A DNA stretch of 64,000 nucleotides from Anaerolinea sp. (GCA_029975965.1 JARKOV010000121.1:10848-74847); one strand, 5' to 3'; counted from the first letter of the stretch, positions 54,619-63,457 are shown. Program-made: numbers and translations. Notes: generated by a model from the letters alone, not told the origin.

Positions 54619-57126
54619 ATGATCTCATACGCCTCAACCATCATCGCATTAGTGGCGCTGATATATTACAGCGCCTTGATGGTTTTCATCTTGAGGCAGG
54701 ATATTCGCGATCGGGTGAGGCTGTTTTTCAGCCTCTACCTGCTCTCGATGATCATCTGGAGCTTATCGGCTTTCATGATTTTTTCGGACCTCGGCCTCAT
54801 GACCACCGTTTTCTGGAACCGTGTCCTGGTCGTGGGCTCGATGGCCATGCCGGTGGCTTTCTTTGGATTCGTGCAAGCCTTCCTTATGCAAGACCGGCAG
54901 CGCTGGCTGTTGGTAGGGTTGATCACCTACCTGGTCATCCAGGTGGCCAACGTGTCGGGGCAGGTGATCCTGTCCGCCTACATGCAAGACGGTTACCTGT
55001 ACAACGAATATGGCGGTTTTGGGTTGATCTTGACCGGTTCGAGCTGGGCCTTTTTCCTGGGCTTTTCGGCGTACGATTTGATTCAAGCCTATCGCCGCTC
55101 GAAAGACTCGGCCTTTCGCAACCGCTTGAAGTACCTGTTCCTGGTGGTTATGGCCATTTTTACCGGGACATTGACCAACCTGACCGCGCTGAAGCATTTT
55201 CCGGGTGACGTCGCGGCCAATATCATTTCGGCGCTGCTGATCACCTATGCCATTTTGCGCCACCAGTTGCTGGATATCAGCAACGTGGTGCGCAAAGGTC
55301 TGTTGTACTCGCTGCCCACCCTGGTCATCGCGCTCAGTTATTACGTGATCATTTTCGTTGCCCAGGCGATCTTCCACACGGTGATTGGCTTTCAATTGGT
55401 GTTGATCTCGTTGATCGTGGCGATCCTGACGGCAGTGATTGTGGTTCCGGTGCGCGACAAGATGCAGAACTGGGTCGACCAGGTGTTTTTCCGTGAAAAA
55501 TACAACACCGGGTTAATGCTTCAGCGCATCAGCCAGACGGTCGCCTACGAGCTCGACCTGAACAACCTCTCTGAGATGGTGCTGAAAGAGGTCACCTCGA
55601 CGCTCCACATCGACCGGATGGCCTTTTTCATCCGCCAGGAGGAGGCGCGTTATTTCGAGCTGCGGGCGCATGTGGGTGAAGATCTACCCCCCGGGTTGGT
55701 GATGGACCGCGATCATCCGATTGTGCAGATGATGACCCGGCTGGATCGCTGCCTGACGCGTTACGATTTAAGCGTCATGCCGCAATTCCGCTCGATGTGG
55801 GCGGACGAACGCAATGAACTGGAAACCCTTGGCGCTGAATTGCTCATTCCACTCAAAGTGAAGGGTGAGCTGGTCGGAATTCTGACGGTCGGCCCGAAAC
55901 GCTCGGGTGAGACGTACACGGATGACGACCAGCTCACCCTGATGACCCTGGCAAACCAGATCTCGATTGCCACGGAGCGCGCGCGACTCTATTCGGCCGA
56001 GCAATCGCGCCGCGCCGAACTGGACACCCTTTACAAGCTCACCCGCCAGCTGGTTGTGCTGGATGACGTGGAGAGCGTGCTGCAAAGCACGGTAAAGCAC
56101 ATTGTCAACAGCGCGCACGTCACATTTGCTCGCCTGGTCGTGCTGCAGGGCGAAGCCGTGTTCCGCTGCAAGGCGGCTTACCCGATCCGCGAGTTGGGTT
56201 ACGATTTAGGCCTGGACCAGATTGAGCCGGAAGAGAGCACGCTGTATTACCTGCGGGCCTTGCGCAAGCTGGATGTCACGTTGCTTTCGCGCTTTGATCC
56301 CTTCATGAGCAACGAGTCGCGCGCCGCCCTGAAACTTGACCTGGCGACTTCGATTTGTCTGTCTCCCTTGCGGTTGGATGGCAAACCCTACGGCTTGTTC
56401 GTGCTGGGTGAGGCGCGCCGGGAGGCTCGCGAGCCGTTCGATGATAACAAAATCCGCTTGATCAGTGCAATTACCGACCAGGCTGCCAGCGCGCTGCAGC
56501 GCGCCAACATGCACGAGCAAGTGGAAAACACCTTCTTTGAAACCATCCTGGCCCTGGCAAACACGATGGACGCGCGCGACACCTACACCAGCAATCACAG
56601 CCTGCGCCTGGCATACCTGGCAGAGGCCGTCTGTCGTGAGCTGCATTGCAGCGAAGAGATCATCCAGTCGGTGCATTGGGCGGCGCTGCTGCATGACATC
56701 GGCAAAATTGGCGTGCCAGATGAAATACTGCGCAAGCCGGGTCCGTTGACCGATGAAGAATGGCAGATCATGCGCCAGCATCCCGAAGTGGGCGCTCGCA
56801 TCGTCGCTCCAATCAAGCGGCTGGCAAATGTCGCGCCGTTGATCCGCTCACACCACGAGCGCTACGACGGCAGCGGTTACCCGGAGGGCTTGCAGGGTGA
56901 GAAGATCCCCTTCGGGGCGCGCCTGCTGACCATCGTCGATGCGTATGGCGCGATGACCGACGTGCGGGTGTATCGCATGAACCGCAAGCCCAGCGAGGCG
57001 ATTGAGGAGTTGAAACGCTGCCGGGGAAAACAGTTCGACCCACAACTGGTGGATGTGTTCGTGCGCATTCTCGAGCGTGACGCCACGCGCCCGCTGGATC
57101 CATCGGTGCTTGGCAGGTACGGGTAA
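54619..57126 (+). CDS. 7TM-GAF sensor with HD-GYP output (cyclic di-GMP phosphodiesterase type)
   Basis: An 835-residue membrane sensor. The seven-span receptor (about 1-245) and first GAF (about 275-460) are paralogous to the diguanylate cyclase at 49311, with shared blocks such as MPVAFFGFVQ, VVRKGLLYS and GELVGI..VGPKRS. A second GAF follows (about 470-640), then an HD-GYP domain (about 645-820). Metal and signature residues are intact: HD at 692-693 in HDIGKIGVP and GYP at 753-755 in YDGSGYPEG, so hydrolysis of cyclic di-GMP is expected. It lies 28 bp after the GH3-like gene and ends the unit. Confidence 0.9.
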   Translation: MISYASTIIALVALIYYSALMVFILRQDIRDRVRLFFSLYLLSMIIWSLSAFMIFSDLGLMTTVFWNRVLVVGSMAMPVAFFGFVQAFLMQDRQRWLLVGLITYLVIQVANVSGQVILSAYMQDGYLYNEYGGFGLILTGSSWAFFLGFSAYDLIQAYRRSKDSAFRNRLKYLFLVVMAIFTGTLTNLTALKHFPGDVAANIISALLITYAILRHQLLDISNVVRKGLLYSLPTLVIALSYYVIIFVAQAIFHTVIGFQLVLISLIVAILTAVIVVPVRDKMQNWVDQVFFREKYNTGLMLQRISQTVAYELDLNNLSEMVLKEVTSTLHIDRMAFFIRQEEARYFELRAHVGEDLPPGLVMDRDHPIVQMMTRLDRCLTRYDLSVMPQFRSMWADERNELETLGAELLIPLKVKGELVGILTVGPKRSGETYTDDDQLTLMTLANQISIATERARLYSAEQSRRAELDTLYKLTRQLVVLDDVESVLQSTVKHIVNSAHVTFARLVVLQGEAVFRCKAAYPIRELGYDLGLDQIEPEESTLYYLRALRKLDVTLLSRFDPFMSNESRAALKLDLATSICLSPLRLDGKPYGLFVLGEARREAREPFDDNKIRLISAITDQAASALQRANMHEQVENTFFETILALANTMDARDTYTSNHSLRLAYLAEAVCRELHCSEEIIQSVHWAALLHDIGKIGVPDEILRKPGPLTDEEWQIMRQHPEVGARIVAPIKRLANVAPLIRSHHERYDGSGYPEGLQGEKIPFGARLLTIVDAYGAMTDVRVYRMNRKPSEAIEELKRCRGKQFDPQLVDVFVRILERDATRPLDPSVLGRYG

Positions 57127-57179
57127 AGGTTGCGTCCGGCCTTCAGGGGTGATATGATCAGCGCCGGAGGATCACGCGG

Positions 57180-57773
57180 ATGAATTTGGCTGGCAATTCA
57201 GGCAAACCCCCCGAGCTGTTCATTGTGGTGGATGTCGAGGCGGCTGGTCCTACCCCTGGAAAGTATGCCCTGCTTTCGATTGGGGCATGCACGGTGGGTG
57301 AGCCTCGCCAGACGTTTTATGTCGAGCTGCAACCCGACAGCGGGGAGGTCGAAGCCGGCGCGATGAGCATCCATCACCTCGAGATGGATGCGCTGGCGGC
57401 AAACGGGTTGGAACCGCGCGAGGCATTGCAGCGGTTTGCCGCATGGGTGGAAAAGGTGACACCACAAGGAGCCGTGCCCGTCTTCACAGCTTTCAATGCG
57501 CCCTTCGATTGGATGTTCGTCAACGAGTATTTTCATCGCTACCTGGGATGGAATCCTTTTGGACACAAAGGTCTGGACGTCAAGGCGTATTTCATGGGTC
57601 TGCATGGCGTTTCGTGGATGGAGACTTCGTTCCAATCGATCTGCGCGCATTATGGGGTGGTCGCCAGCCTGACGCACAATGCAGTGGAGGATGCCATTCA
57701 AGAAGCGGATTTATTCAGCTACATCCTGGCAGATATGCGACAGCGACAACTAGGAAAGGGGACCGATCAATGA
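57180..57773 (+). CDS. DEDDh-type 3'-5' exonuclease
   Basis: A 197-residue exonuclease of the DnaQ/RNase T superfamily. Exo I is VVDVEAAGPTPGKYALLSIG (Asp and Glu, about 18-21), Exo II is TAFNAPFDWMFV (Asp about 109), and Exo III has His and Asp in LTHNAVEDAIQEADL. It would trim DNA or RNA 3' ends. A GGAGG lies upstream of the ATG at 57180. The stop overlaps the next gene's start (ATGA), so the two proteins are translationally coupled. Confidence 0.88.
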   Translation: MNLAGNSGKPPELFIVVDVEAAGPTPGKYALLSIGACTVGEPRQTFYVELQPDSGEVEAGAMSIHHLEMDALAANGLEPREALQRFAAWVEKVTPQGAVPVFTAFNAPFDWMFVNEYFHRYLGWNPFGHKGLDVKAYFMGLHGVSWMETSFQSICAHYGVVASLTHNAVEDAIQEADLFSYILADMRQRQLGKGTDQ

Positions 57774-59089
57774 GCGAGCCATCTTCTTATCAGGCAGATT
57801 TGCAGCGGATTATCGAATCGGCACGCCGCTTGGGCGTTGAGCTGGACGAGGCAGACGCGCTGCAGTGGTTGACCGCGGTGAGCGCCGGGAAAGCCGAAGA
57901 GGTCATGGTGGATGAGCGGAGTGGGACCTTCGGACATCACATCGCCATGCTGGATTTCAGCCCGGCCGAGCTGGCTCACTTCCGAAAGATCGGCAGGCTG
58001 GTGGAGTTTGCCGACGTGCCGGGCAAAGTGGAGACGGCCCTGGCTTTATCCGGTTCGGCAGCCCAGTCCAAGGTGCAGACCTACCCGGGCGATTGCGATT
58101 ACTTCGAGCGCGTCAATATCCTCGCGCCCACTCGCGAGGAAGCCTGCCGCATCCTGGGCGAGATCATGCGCGAGAAAGCTCTCGCCACGCTGAAAGGCGC
58201 GGAGTACACCCTGATCGAGGTGAAGCTGGGGAATTATCCCTTCGACATCGTGCGCAATGGTGATCTGGAAAAGGCCGGACGGCCAATCGCCTGGCTGCCT
58301 GCGGAGATCGAAGCCGGGCGCATCAGCGGTCAGACCCCGGATGGCCAGCCGGCCGAGATCACCTGGGAGCAGGCGGCCAGCCAGCCCGGCTGGTGCAAGC
58401 TGGATTGGGTCGTGGCCGATCCAGTGCGCAAGCAACTGGTCAACGCCAGCAACATGCTGGATGTGACCTGGGAAGCGCCGGATGGCTCGATCACCCCCCT
58501 CGACGGATACCTGGACTCGTACTTCCAGGAAATTTACCTGGAGGCCGACTCGGTACCGGTCTTCAGCAAGCTGGTCAAGCACGTCTCGGGCGACGCGCTC
58601 GATCAATACGTGGCCCAACTGACCAACGAGGTCAAAAAGTACGTCACCAAAGACGCCAATTACGGGAAAGCCGCCAAGCGGATGTACAATATCTTCCGCC
58701 TGACCGGGCGCTACGCCGAAGCGGCCTACCTGCGCGAGCTGTTCGACGAGCCGACGACCATGCTCTACCAGGTGTGGTCGTTGATTCGCACCATCGACGA
58801 CACTTTCTCGGGGCCATCGGAGATCGACCTGGACACGCTGCTGGGCCAGGCCGACCAGTTGATCTTGTCAGTGATCGATGCGCTGGAGGGAGAGCACGAA
58901 GTTGAGATCGTGCGCCTGCTGCTGCGCTTCCGCAGCCTGGTCCAGGCGGACGCGCCGAAGGGCGAGCTTTCTGCCCCGGCCAATGCGGCGCGCGCCGAGC
59001 TGATCAATGTGGTTAACAATTTCTTCTATGATAAGCTGACCGGCGTACCGGAAATTCGCGAGTATATTGAGCAACTCAAGAGCGAATAA
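57770..59089 (+). CDS. Protein of unknown function with a nucleotidyltransferase-like GS...DxD motif
   Basis: A 439-residue protein I cannot assign to a named family. Near residues 87-102 it has GSAAQSK...GDCDYFE, which fits the pol-beta nucleotidyltransferase signature G-S-x(9-13)-D-x-D, followed by an acidic strand candidate in LIEVKLG. The C-terminal part is helical and rich in charged residues. The ATG at 57770 has AAGGGG upstream and overlaps the exonuclease stop; the frame above only shadows that gene. Coupling with an exonuclease suggests nucleic-acid or nucleotide metabolism (inference). Confidence 0.75.
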   Translation: MSEPSSYQADLQRIIESARRLGVELDEADALQWLTAVSAGKAEEVMVDERSGTFGHHIAMLDFSPAELAHFRKIGRLVEFADVPGKVETALALSGSAAQSKVQTYPGDCDYFERVNILAPTREEACRILGEIMREKALATLKGAEYTLIEVKLGNYPFDIVRNGDLEKAGRPIAWLPAEIEAGRISGQTPDGQPAEITWEQAASQPGWCKLDWVVADPVRKQLVNASNMLDVTWEAPDGSITPLDGYLDSYFQEIYLEADSVPVFSKLVKHVSGDALDQYVAQLTNEVKKYVTKDANYGKAAKRMYNIFRLTGRYAEAAYLRELFDEPTTMLYQVWSLIRTIDDTFSGPSEIDLDTLLGQADQLILSVIDALEGEHEVEIVRLLLRFRSLVQADAPKGELSAPANAARAELINVVNNFFYDKLTGVPEIREYIEQLKSE

Positions 59090-59100
59090 AGATTCTAAGA

Positions 59101-59138
59101 TAGCAAAGCGCAGAGGCCGCCACCTCTGCGCTTTGCTA
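59101..59138 (+). terminator. Strong hairpin, probable terminator after the 57770 gene
   Basis: TAGCAAAGCGCAGAGG (59101-59116) and CCTCTGCGCTTTGCTA (59123-59138) form a perfect 16-bp stem with a 6-nt loop, 12 bp after the stop. Only TT follows, so release may need Rho or the hairpin may just protect the 3' end. Confidence 0.6.
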
Positions 59139-59213
59139 TTAAGCCATATTGTGTCCAGGGGAGAAACCGTTACAATCAATACAGAGGTGGTGCTCACCTG
59201 AGCAGGAGGAAAA

Positions 59214-60233
59214 ATGACCCTCGGCAACCGTATGACTGATCGGGCTGAGATGCAAGGTGCAGCGGCTTCTGTCGAGGATTGGCTTCTGCGCGGGCCAGCC
59301 TGGGTTCGATACCGGGCGATGCTGGACCTGGGGATCGAGGATGGCGGCGCAGCCGCCACCCGGTTGGATGTGTTGCGCGATGCGCAGGTGCAGGCTCTCA
59401 TCGCCGGCCTTGCGGATTGGCCGGGCGAAGTACTCAACAGCCACCGCTCAGCCAGCCAGCCTTATCACCGCTTGAATTTCCTCGCCGACCTCGGTTTGCG
59501 CGCAGATGACCCAGGCATGGCGGTGATCGTGGAGCGGATTTTCGAGCATGCCAGCGCCGAGGGACCGTTCCAGCTCCCGCTCAACATCTCGAAAGGGCAT
59601 GGGGGGACGGGCGAAGATACCTGGGCCTGGGCCCTGTGTGACGCCCCACTGTTGGTGTACGCTTTGACCAGGCTTGGGTTGGGTGACCACCCACTGGTTC
59701 AACGCGCGGCGCAGCACTTGCTTTCTCTGGTGCGGGAGAATGGATGGCCCTGCGCGGTGTCTCCCGAAATGGGTGGCTTTCGCGGACCGGGTCGCAGCAG
59801 CGACCCATGCCCGTATGCCAACCTTGCCATGCTCAAAATGCTGGGGCAGTATACCGAACTGCGCGATTGCTGGCCGGCTGTTGCCGGTGTAGAGACTCTT
59901 CTGGGGCTCTGGGAGCGGCGCCGTAGCGAACACCCGTATATTTTCTACATGGGCACAGATTTCTGCAAATTGAAGGCTCCGCTGGTCTGGTACGACCTGT
60001 TGCACGTCCTGGATACCCTGGCCATGTTTCCAGGTGTTGGGGCAGACCCTCGGTTCGCCGATATGCTGCGCAATTTGCAAGAAAAACAGGACGGCGAAGG
60101 TCGTTTCACGGCCGAATCGGTCTATACCGCCTGGAAAGAATGGGAGTTTGGACAGAAAAAAACGCCTTCGAGATGGATCACGTTGATCGCCAGGCGGGTG
60201 ATCCGGCGAAGTGCTGGGAATCCGTTGGGATAG
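59214..60233 (+). CDS. Conserved helical (alpha-toroid-like) protein of unknown function
   Basis: A 339-residue soluble protein built of helical repeats. Stretches such as AWVRYRAMLDLG, DTWAWALCDAPLLVYAL, CPYANLAMLKMLGQY and PLVWYDLLHVLDTLAMFP resemble the paired helices of terpenoid-cyclase/squalene-oxidase-like toroids. The DxDD-type catalytic motif of cyclases is not seen, so an enzymatic role is unproven. The ATG at 59214 has AGGAGGA at 59203-59209. It stands alone between a hairpin and the riboswitch region. Confidence 0.75.
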   Translation: MTLGNRMTDRAEMQGAAASVEDWLLRGPAWVRYRAMLDLGIEDGGAAATRLDVLRDAQVQALIAGLADWPGEVLNSHRSASQPYHRLNFLADLGLRADDPGMAVIVERIFEHASAEGPFQLPLNISKGHGGTGEDTWAWALCDAPLLVYALTRLGLGDHPLVQRAAQHLLSLVRENGWPCAVSPEMGGFRGPGRSSDPCPYANLAMLKMLGQYTELRDCWPAVAGVETLLGLWERRRSEHPYIFYMGTDFCKLKAPLVWYDLLHVLDTLAMFPGVGADPRFADMLRNLQEKQDGEGRFTAESVYTAWKEWEFGQKKTPSRWITLIARRVIRRSAGNPLG

Positions 60234-60297
60234 CGAACTTCTCCAAATCAATATGCCACGCTGCGAGCTTTTATTCCGTGATGAGATGTGATAGAAT

Positions 60298-60411
60298 TTC
60301 TCCGGTTTGGGGAGTAGCTTACCCGCCGAACAAGCGGGATGGGCAGCCGTCAAGACGAAGCGTTGCTTCCGGTTACCCACGCAACCAATGCGCAAGCAAG
60401 ACCACTGAGAA
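60298..60411 (+). promoter_or_regulatory. yybP-ykoY (Mn2+) riboswitch
   Basis: The conserved marks of the class occur in order: GGGGAGTAGC (60309-60318), a CCCGC/GCGGG stem (60323-60337), GCCGTCA (60346-60352) and the terminal AGCAAGACC (60395-60403). The closing stem pairs TTCTC (60298-60302) with GAGAA (60407-60411). This RNA senses Mn2+ and usually controls Mn exporters. It lies in the leader of a P-type cation ATPase, a known target type. Class assignment is by motif; the fold was not computed. Confidence 0.85.
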
Positions 60412-60437
60412 GTTCATCCTGGTGGTTTTCTTTGTTT
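60398..60437 (+). terminator. Riboswitch-controlled terminator (expression platform)
   Basis: AAGACCAC (60398-60405) can pair with GTGGTTTT (60422-60429), followed by CTTTGTTT. The left arm includes bases needed for the riboswitch closing stem, so Mn2+ binding should prevent this terminator and turn the ATPase gene on (inference from mutually exclusive pairing). Confidence 0.65.
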
Positions 60438-60451
60438 AAAAGGATACAACA

Positions 60452-63211
60452 ATGAGCGAGTGGTATCAAAAAAGCGTCCCGGAAGTAGAAGCAGAGCTGG
60501 AGACATCCGTTGAAACGGGTTTGCCCGCCCGTGAGATTGGTCCCCGGTTAGAAAAGTTTGGCAAAAACGAGCTCGTCGAGCGGGCTGGGAAAAGCCCCTG
60601 GAAAATTTTGCTCGACCAGCTGGTGGGCATCATGACCATTGTGCTGATCATCGCTTCGGTCATTTCTTTTTTCTTGGGAGATATCGAGGACACACTGGTC
60701 ATCCTGGCCATCGTGGTGATCAATACGATCCTGGGCTTTACACAGGAGTACCGCGCCGAACGCGCCATGGCAGCGCTTAAAAAGATGGCTGTGCCGCACG
60801 TCAAGGTGAAAAGGGAAGGGCGGGTGCAGGAGATCCTGGCTCGCGACCTGGTTCCGGGTGACCTGGTGTTGTTGGAAGCCGGCAATCTGGTTCCGGCTGA
60901 CGGGCGCCTGGTCGAAAGTGTCAATTTACGCATTCAAGAAGCGGTGCTGACCGGCGAGTCGGAGCCGGTGGAAAAAATTACCGAGCCGCTGGCCCGTGAG
61001 CACCTGACGGTGGGCGACCAGCGCAACCGCGGCTTCATGGGCACCATCGTCACCTATGGCCGCGGCAGTTTACTGGTCACCCAGACGGGCATGCAGACCG
61101 AGCTCGGGCGCATCGCAGAGCTGTTGCAAGGGGTGCGTGAGGAGCCCACACCCATGCAGCGCCGCCTCGAAAAACTGGCCAAAACCCTGGCGCTGGGAGC
61201 GTTTGGGATCGTGGTGCTCGTGTTCGTGCTGGGCGTTATTCGCGGCGAGGAATTGCGCATCTTGTTGCTCACCGCGATCAGCATGGCTGTGGCCGCGATT
61301 CCCGAAGGCCTGCCGACTGTGGTGACGATCGGCCTGGCGCTGGGCGCGCAGGCTATGTTGAGGCGCAACGCTTTGATCCGCAAGCTGGCAGCGGTCGAGT
61401 CGCTGGGTTCGGTGACGGTGATCTGTTCCGATAAGACCGGCACGCTGACCGAAAACCGCATGACGGTCACCCTGCTGGATGTAGCCAACAACGAGCTGGA
61501 TCTCAAGGAAGAAGTGACGAACTTCAGCCCTCGCGTGCGCCGCGACGAGGTCAATCGGGGCATCATCAAGCACCCGGCGGTCGGTATGCTGCTGGTGGCA
61601 GGGGCATTGTGCAACGACGCTGTCCTTGAGGAAGATGTTGAGCATCCTGGGGAGTACTCCTCGGTGGGTGACCCCACCGAGGGCGCATTGGTCATCGCTG
61701 CGGCGCGGGCGGATCTCTGGAAGGATCAACTGGAAAAATTGATGCCGCGGGTTGGGGAATTGCCGTTCGATTCGGATCGAAAGCGCATGACCACCGTGCA
61801 TCGGCTCCCAGAGCGGACGGCGGTACCGGAGCTCGAAACGCTTTTTGCCAGCGACCCACACGCAACAGGGCAAGTCTTCATCGCTTTTACAAAGGGCGCG
61901 GTCGATTCGATGCTGGAGATCAGCAGCCATGTGATGGTAGGCGGTCACCTTGAAGCCATCGACAGCCAATGGGAAGAGCGGATTCGCAAAGCCAACAACA
62001 ACCTGGCTCAAAAAGGCATGCGCGTTTTGGGCGTGGCCTACCAGTTGCGCAGTCATGGCGAGGCGGACGCCGCCGACGAGCCGGTGGAGCAAGACCTGGT
62101 GTTTGTTGGGATGGCAGCGATGATCGACCCGGCGCGCCCTGAGGTGTACGACGCCGTGCGCACGGCGAAGGCGGCCGGGGTGCGGCCAATCATGATCACC
62201 GGCGATCACCCCCTCACCGCGCTGTCGATTGCCGCCGACCTGGATATCAGCCGCAGCGGCAAGGTTGTGACCGGTCAGGAATTGGCCAGGATGGATCTGC
62301 CAACCTTGTCCCAGGTGGTCAAAGAGACCTCGGTCTTTGCCCGGGTTTCACCCGAGCACAAATTGAAAATCGTCGAGGCGCTCCAATCGAACGGCGAGGT
62401 GGTTGCGATGACCGGCGACGGGGTGAACGACGCGCCGGCGTTAAAGAAGGCCGATATTGGCGTGGGGATGGGGATCACCGGCACCGACGTGACCAAGGAA
62501 TCGTCGCACATGGTGCTGCTGGACGACAATTTTGCCACGATCGTGGCGGCTGTCCGCGAAGGCCGCCGGATCTACGATAATATACGCAAATTCATCAAGT
62601 ACACCTTAGGCTCGAACATTGGCGAGATTGTTGTCATGCTGGCGGCTCCTTTCTTCGGCATGCCGCTGCCGTTGATGCCATTGCAGATCTTGTGGGTCAA
62701 CCTGGTCACTGATGGCCTGCCCGGCCTGGCTTTGACGGTTGAGAAAGCCGAAAAGAACGTGATGAACCGCCCACCGTACCATCCCAAAGAAGGCGTCTTC
62801 ACCCACGGCCTGGGCCGATCCACGTTGATCACCGGTTTCGTGCTGGGATTTATCTCGCTTGGCGTGGCGTACTGGGCGTGGGATACCGGCCAGGAGGCCT
62901 GGCGCACGATGGCATTTACCACCCTCACCCTGGCCCAGATGGGCAATGTGTTTGCGCTGCGCACCGGGCAGGAATCGGTTTTCAAGTCGGGTTTGTTCTC
63001 GAACCGCTTGCTCGTCGGAGCGATCTTGTTGACCGTGGGCTTGCAGGCCATGGTGGTGTACGTGCCTTTCTTGCAGCACATCTTTGAAACACAGGCCCTT
63101 ACCGCAACCCAGTTTGGCATCACCGTTGTGGCCAGCGTGCTGGTGTTTTTCGTGGTTGAGCTCGAAAAATGGATTTTTCGCAAGGTCGATTGGGCTGAGA
63201 GAACAGCCTAA
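60452..63211 (+). CDS. P2-type cation-transporting ATPase, probably Mn2+/Ca2+ exporter
   Basis: A 919-residue P-type ATPase of the SERCA/PMR1-like P2A group. Domains in order: cation-ATPase N-domain (about 5-70), A-domain with LTGESEPVEK (about 167-176), M4 motif PEGLP (284-288), phosphorylation loop DKTGTLT with Asp327, N-domain (about 350-550), hinge GDGVNDAPALKKADIG (about 655-670), and six C-terminal spans. All catalytic elements are intact. The upstream Mn riboswitch suggests Mn2+ export to avoid toxicity, as for homologous riboswitch-linked ATPases; Ca2+ transport is also possible. The start follows AAAAGGA (60438-60444). Confidence 0.93.
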   Translation: MSEWYQKSVPEVEAELETSVETGLPAREIGPRLEKFGKNELVERAGKSPWKILLDQLVGIMTIVLIIASVISFFLGDIEDTLVILAIVVINTILGFTQEYRAERAMAALKKMAVPHVKVKREGRVQEILARDLVPGDLVLLEAGNLVPADGRLVESVNLRIQEAVLTGESEPVEKITEPLAREHLTVGDQRNRGFMGTIVTYGRGSLLVTQTGMQTELGRIAELLQGVREEPTPMQRRLEKLAKTLALGAFGIVVLVFVLGVIRGEELRILLLTAISMAVAAIPEGLPTVVTIGLALGAQAMLRRNALIRKLAAVESLGSVTVICSDKTGTLTENRMTVTLLDVANNELDLKEEVTNFSPRVRRDEVNRGIIKHPAVGMLLVAGALCNDAVLEEDVEHPGEYSSVGDPTEGALVIAAARADLWKDQLEKLMPRVGELPFDSDRKRMTTVHRLPERTAVPELETLFASDPHATGQVFIAFTKGAVDSMLEISSHVMVGGHLEAIDSQWEERIRKANNNLAQKGMRVLGVAYQLRSHGEADAADEPVEQDLVFVGMAAMIDPARPEVYDAVRTAKAAGVRPIMITGDHPLTALSIAADLDISRSGKVVTGQELARMDLPTLSQVVKETSVFARVSPEHKLKIVEALQSNGEVVAMTGDGVNDAPALKKADIGVGMGITGTDVTKESSHMVLLDDNFATIVAAVREGRRIYDNIRKFIKYTLGSNIGEIVVMLAAPFFGMPLPLMPLQILWVNLVTDGLPGLALTVEKAEKNVMNRPPYHPKEGVFTHGLGRSTLITGFVLGFISLGVAYWAWDTGQEAWRTMAFTTLTLAQMGNVFALRTGQESVFKSGLFSNRLLVGAILLTVGLQAMVVYVPFLQHIFETQALTATQFGITVVASVLVFFVVELEKWIFRKVDWAERTA

Positions 63212-63234
63212 CCGGAAGTCAACCCGGCACGAAG

Positions 63235-63280
63235 CCAACCAGTCAACGAGGAATTGCGTCCCTCGTTGACTGGTTGGTTT
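63235..63280 (+). terminator. Terminator after the P-type ATPase
   Basis: A perfect 17-bp inverted repeat (63235-63251 with 63261-63277; CCAACCAGTCAACGAGG form) around a 9-nt loop, followed by TTT. Confidence 0.78.
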
Positions 63281-63311
63281 ATCGACCATTCTTCTTTGAA
63301 TGGATTCTTCC

Positions 63312-63344
63312 CAGGGTCTTCTCGAAGTCGCTTGACAAGCGAAC
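63312..63344. repeat. 33-bp dispersed repeat, copy B
   Basis: Matches 43910-43942 at 30 of 33 bases. Here the core TCGCTTG-A-CAAGCGA is a perfect 7-bp inverted repeat. Confidence 0.65.
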
Positions 63345-63395
63345 AAAACACCCTCAAGACTCCGTTTTCCCCTCCCCATTTTTGGGGAGGGGGTT

Positions 63396-63457
63396 GTGTA
63401 CTTTATTTTCTGTAAAATGTGGGGCAAAACCCACATTTTACAGATAAATTTGAGCAC
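63396..63457. repeat. Palindromic intergenic element, copy 4
   Basis: ATTTTCTGTAAAATGTGGG is mirrored by CCCACATTTTACAGATAAAT around a GCAAAA centre, with GTGT on the left and GCAC on the right outside. Confidence 0.82.
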
